Assembly: GCF_013408825.1 (NCBI RefSeq)
Contig: NZ_JACCBZ010000002.1
Span: 310,001-374,000, forward strand
Origin: Mucilaginibacter tundrae
GTDB lineage: Bacteria > Bacteroidota > Bacteroidia > Sphingobacteriales > Sphingobacteriaceae
DNA: 64,000 bases
Direction of reading: 5' to 3'
The notes beneath the pieces were generated by a model. That model was given only the letters and a program-made list of their open reading frames with translations, was not told the DNA's origin and ran no database searches. Below, one piece after another: positions 61,798 through 64,000 of the stretch (position 1 is its first letter; every line of letters starts with the position of its first letter). The position numbers and the translations under genes are program-made.

Positions 61798-64000
61798 TTA
61801 TTTCTCTACTGACGTTACTATAGCTGGCATTACTGCAGGAACGGCACTAATTTTCAATCTGCTTTCTTTCAATCCTGGTGATGTTGATGTTAGAATAATC
61901 TGCCCGGGTTCGCCGGTTGATTGTATAATGACCTGAGCCAGACCATTGAATAGTTTCCGCTTCCATTGCGCGGGCGGTATGATGATTTGCACGGTACCGG
62001 GGTTAGTGTTATTATAATCCCAACTGTTTTTGTTGATGAACGGTCTCGTAACTATAGCTATACTATTTTTACCTGGATGGATGATAGTTTTAGTGAGCTT
62101 AATCTTCTTACGTGCCGCTGAACTATCATTGCTTTGAATAAGCTGCCCATTAATATATATAGATTGTGTTTTGCCGATGTTGTTATAAAACAATGTAAGC
62201 GTAGCATCGCCTATATTATCAGGCATTTGGATGGTGCCACGATAAACCGCCGCTTTAGCCGTTTCAGGAAAACGGATGCTTTTAAAAGCAGGCTGCCACT
62301 CTGCATCGTCAAAATCTGTGGCTACTTCAGGCCGATTTTCAGTATTTTCAACTAATTTTTCCTTTAGATTTTCAATATTAACAGGGATCACTTGCTCTAA
62401 ATATTGCTCAGGTTCCAGTGATGTTTGGCTGCCATTGCCTACCCCAATAATCTTGCCGGGGCCTTGTATAGTAAACGCTATTTGATTATCGGCTGTAGGT
62501 ACAGGCAAACCATTTTTATCATTTACCTGAATTTTTATCACAGATATATCTGCCCTGTTCGCTTTTATCACTGAGCGATCAGGCATAGCTAATAATGCTG
62601 CCGGTTCATCAGTAGTTTGTACTATATCATTAGTCACTTTTTTGCCTGCCTTATAACCAATTGCTTTTAATTTGCCGGGTTGATAGGCTACCGACCATTC
62701 CAGATGCCCGTTCCGTGGCATTGTTTTTTTGCCAAGGCTTTTTTTGTTCAGGAACAGTTCCACTTCATCGCTATTACTGTAAACCCAAACAGGTATATCC
62801 TGGCCCTCTTTTCCTTTCCAGTTCCAATGCGGTAAAATATGTACTACATCTTTATCCATCCACCATGATTTTAAGTACCAAACATCATCTTTAGGGAATC
62901 CACAGGCATCTAACATGCCATGGTACGAATAAACAGAAGGCCAACCGAACGGAGTCGGCTCGCCACGGTAATCAAAACCTGTCCAAATAAACATGCCGGC
63001 CAGATATGGACGTGTCGCGTAATGTTTCCAGCCTTGCTCAATGCTGAAAGATTCATTATTGCGCGGACGGTCATAGGCTGCCAATTGATGTTTATCCTTA
63101 TTGTCAACATAAATTCCACGGGATGATGTTGTAGCCCCTTCTTCAGTGCCCCAGCTAAGTTGGTTAGGGAATTTTTGATGCTGTTCGTCTGTATTTTTGT
63201 TGACCACATAGTTATAACCCAACAAATCAATAACAGTTGTAATACCATTAGTACCAATGCCACCGCTATATGCAGCTGTTATATACCGACTTGAATCAAT
63301 TGTTTTCGCGTAGGTTTGCATAGTGGCTGCTACCCGTGCGCCGGTAACCGTTCCTTCCATATTCCATTCCTCATTACCTATCGACCAGGCTATTATACAT
63401 GGGTGATTCCTGTCTTGGAGTATCATTTGTTTTAACTCATTCAAATGATAATCGGTTACGCCCATTAAACGATTTTCATCTATTACCAACATTCCCAACC
63501 TATCGCAAGCATCCAAAAACTCGGGTGTAGGCGGATTATGCGAGCAGCGGATAGCATTACATCCGAAAGCTTTCTGGGCTTTGATCCTAAAATCTTGTAA
63601 AGCATCGGGCATGGCTACCCCTACGCCTGCATGATCCTGATGATTGTCGGCTCCGGTAATTTCCAGATGCTTTCCGTTTAAAAAGAAGCCCTGATTTGCA
63701 TCAAACCGAATGGTACGTATACCAAAAGTGGTTTCATATTGATCTACAATAGCGCCATCCTTGCTTACCGTAGTTATCAGCTTATGCAGATAAGGTGTAT
63801 CTATTGACCAAAGTTTAGGATTTGTTATTTTGAGATTACTTGAAAAATCTTTCTTCTCCAATACATTAATTTTCAAACCATTTTGCTCATCAGATGCGAT
63901 GATTTTGCCATCAGCATCAAGAATTGCTTGTTTAATACTGAAGTCAGATACACTGGTATCGGCATCATTATTTATCGTTACATGGGTTGAAACGACAGCC
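61798..64000 (-). CDS. Glycoside hydrolase family 2 enzyme, beta-galactosidase type (partial)
   Basis: The frame stays open from the right edge, so the N-terminus is missing; about 734 residues are visible. They show the end of the Ig-like domain (VTINNDADTSVSDF), the GH2 barrel with acid/base Glu in WSIGNEEW and a SWGTEEGATTSSRG nucleophile-region segment, then a DUF4982-like domain, an Ig-like domain (IAFTIQGPGKIIGVGNG) and a C-terminal jelly-roll-like part. Probably secreted, acting on beta-galactosides or other beta-sugars in polysaccharides. A TTG inside (63876) is not the start. Confidence 0.9.
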   Translation of the reverse strand, partial: AVVSTHVTINNDADTSVSDFSIKQAILDADGKIIASDEQNGLKINVLEKKDFSSNLKITNPKLWSIDTPYLHKLITTVSKDGAIVDQYETTFGIRTIRFDANQGFFLNGKHLEITGADNHQDHAGVGVAMPDALQDFRIKAQKAFGCNAIRCSHNPPTPEFLDACDRLGMLVIDENRLMGVTDYHLNELKQMILQDRNHPCIIAWSIGNEEWNMEGTVTGARVAATMQTYAKTIDSSRYITAAYSGGIGTNGITTVIDLLGYNYVVNKNTDEQHQKFPNQLSWGTEEGATTSSRGIYVDNKDKHQLAAYDRPRNNESFSIEQGWKHYATRPYLAGMFIWTGFDYRGEPTPFGWPSVYSYHGMLDACGFPKDDVWYLKSWWMDKDVVHILPHWNWKGKEGQDIPVWVYSNSDEVELFLNKKSLGKKTMPRNGHLEWSVAYQPGKLKAIGYKAGKKVTNDIVQTTDEPAALLAMPDRSVIKANRADISVIKIQVNDKNGLPVPTADNQIAFTIQGPGKIIGVGNGSQTSLEPEQYLEQVIPVNIENLKEKLVENTENRPEVATDFDDAEWQPAFKSIRFPETAKAAVYRGTIQMPDNIGDATLTLFYNNIGKTQSIYINGQLIQSNDSSAARKKIKLTKTIIHPGKNSIAIVTRPFINKNSWDYNNTNPGTVQIIIPPAQWKRKLFNGLAQVIIQSTGEPGQIILTSTSPGLKESRLKISAVPAVMPAIVTSVEK

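Noticed and set aside
62910..63263. A 117-residue ORF in another frame of the GH2 gene
   Set aside because: It is an out-of-frame shadow on the same strand as the GH2 reading frame.

Overview
The window looks like chromosome of a Bacteroidota, most likely a Sphingobacteriaceae (Mucilaginibacter/Pedobacter-like) organism. The reasons are low GC content, TAnnTTTG-type -7 promoter boxes instead of sigma70 boxes, little Shine-Dalgarno signal, Gld-type ABC transporter genes, a DUF2723/GT117 glycosyltransferase, tandem DUF4397 lipoproteins, GH109/GH3/GH2 glycosidases, and a pheT - coiled-coil gene - zapA - 6S-like RNA - rny block. No rRNA, tRNA, transposase, prophage or CRISPR array was seen. Species assignment is inference.

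Layout. 1-2.4 kb: the N-terminal part of a membrane MutS-like protein (runs off the left edge), a crotonase and a LysE exporter. 2.4-6.4 kb: a minus-strand kaiC-kaiB-kaiB-PAS histidine kinase operon, a KaiA-less timer of the type with a C-terminal KaiC coiled coil. 6.4-10.5 kb: an AT-rich divergent region, then an atypical NRAMP-family transporter, a PA2169-type four-helix protein and a second PAS kinase. 10.5-16.5 kb: GT117 glycosyltransferase, barrel protein, Ala/Lys-rich repeat protein, single-domain response regulator, DUF962 protein. 16.6-23.4 kb: housekeeping block (rny, a 6S-like RNA, zapA, pheT, radC, rpsT). 23.4-28.4 kb: GH109 enzyme, zinc phospholipase-like protein, DedA, two DUF4397 lipoproteins. 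28.4-33.4 kb: dnaN and a gldA - barrel protein - gldF/gldG-fusion operon. 33.4-45.8 kb: flavin oxidoreductase, glyS, porin-like protein, an M16 protease pair, OsmC, old yellow enzyme, dienelactone hydrolase, antiporter, small membrane proteins, short ssb. 46-50 kb: SDR, aromatic amino acid hydroxylase, YbhN-like flippase. 50-58.7 kb: ArsR-regulated ene reductase, GH3 glucosidase, NTF2-like protein, gluconokinase, sedolisin, glycosyltransferase. 58.9-61.6 kb: a coupled lipoprotein - membrane protein - kinase - LuxR regulator operon. 61.8-64 kb: a GH2 glycosidase running off the right edge.

Most striking points: the Kai operon, with two diverged KaiB proteins and the second packed tightly against the kinase; KaiC with a Ser-Ser phosphosite pair and a coiled-coil tail; a strongly supported 6S-like RNA between zapA and rny; an NRAMP protein lacking the usual Met/His metal-site motif; the four-gene sensory operon headed by a lipoprotein; a GldF-GldG fusion; and at least four long intergenic inverted-repeat elements of distinct types.
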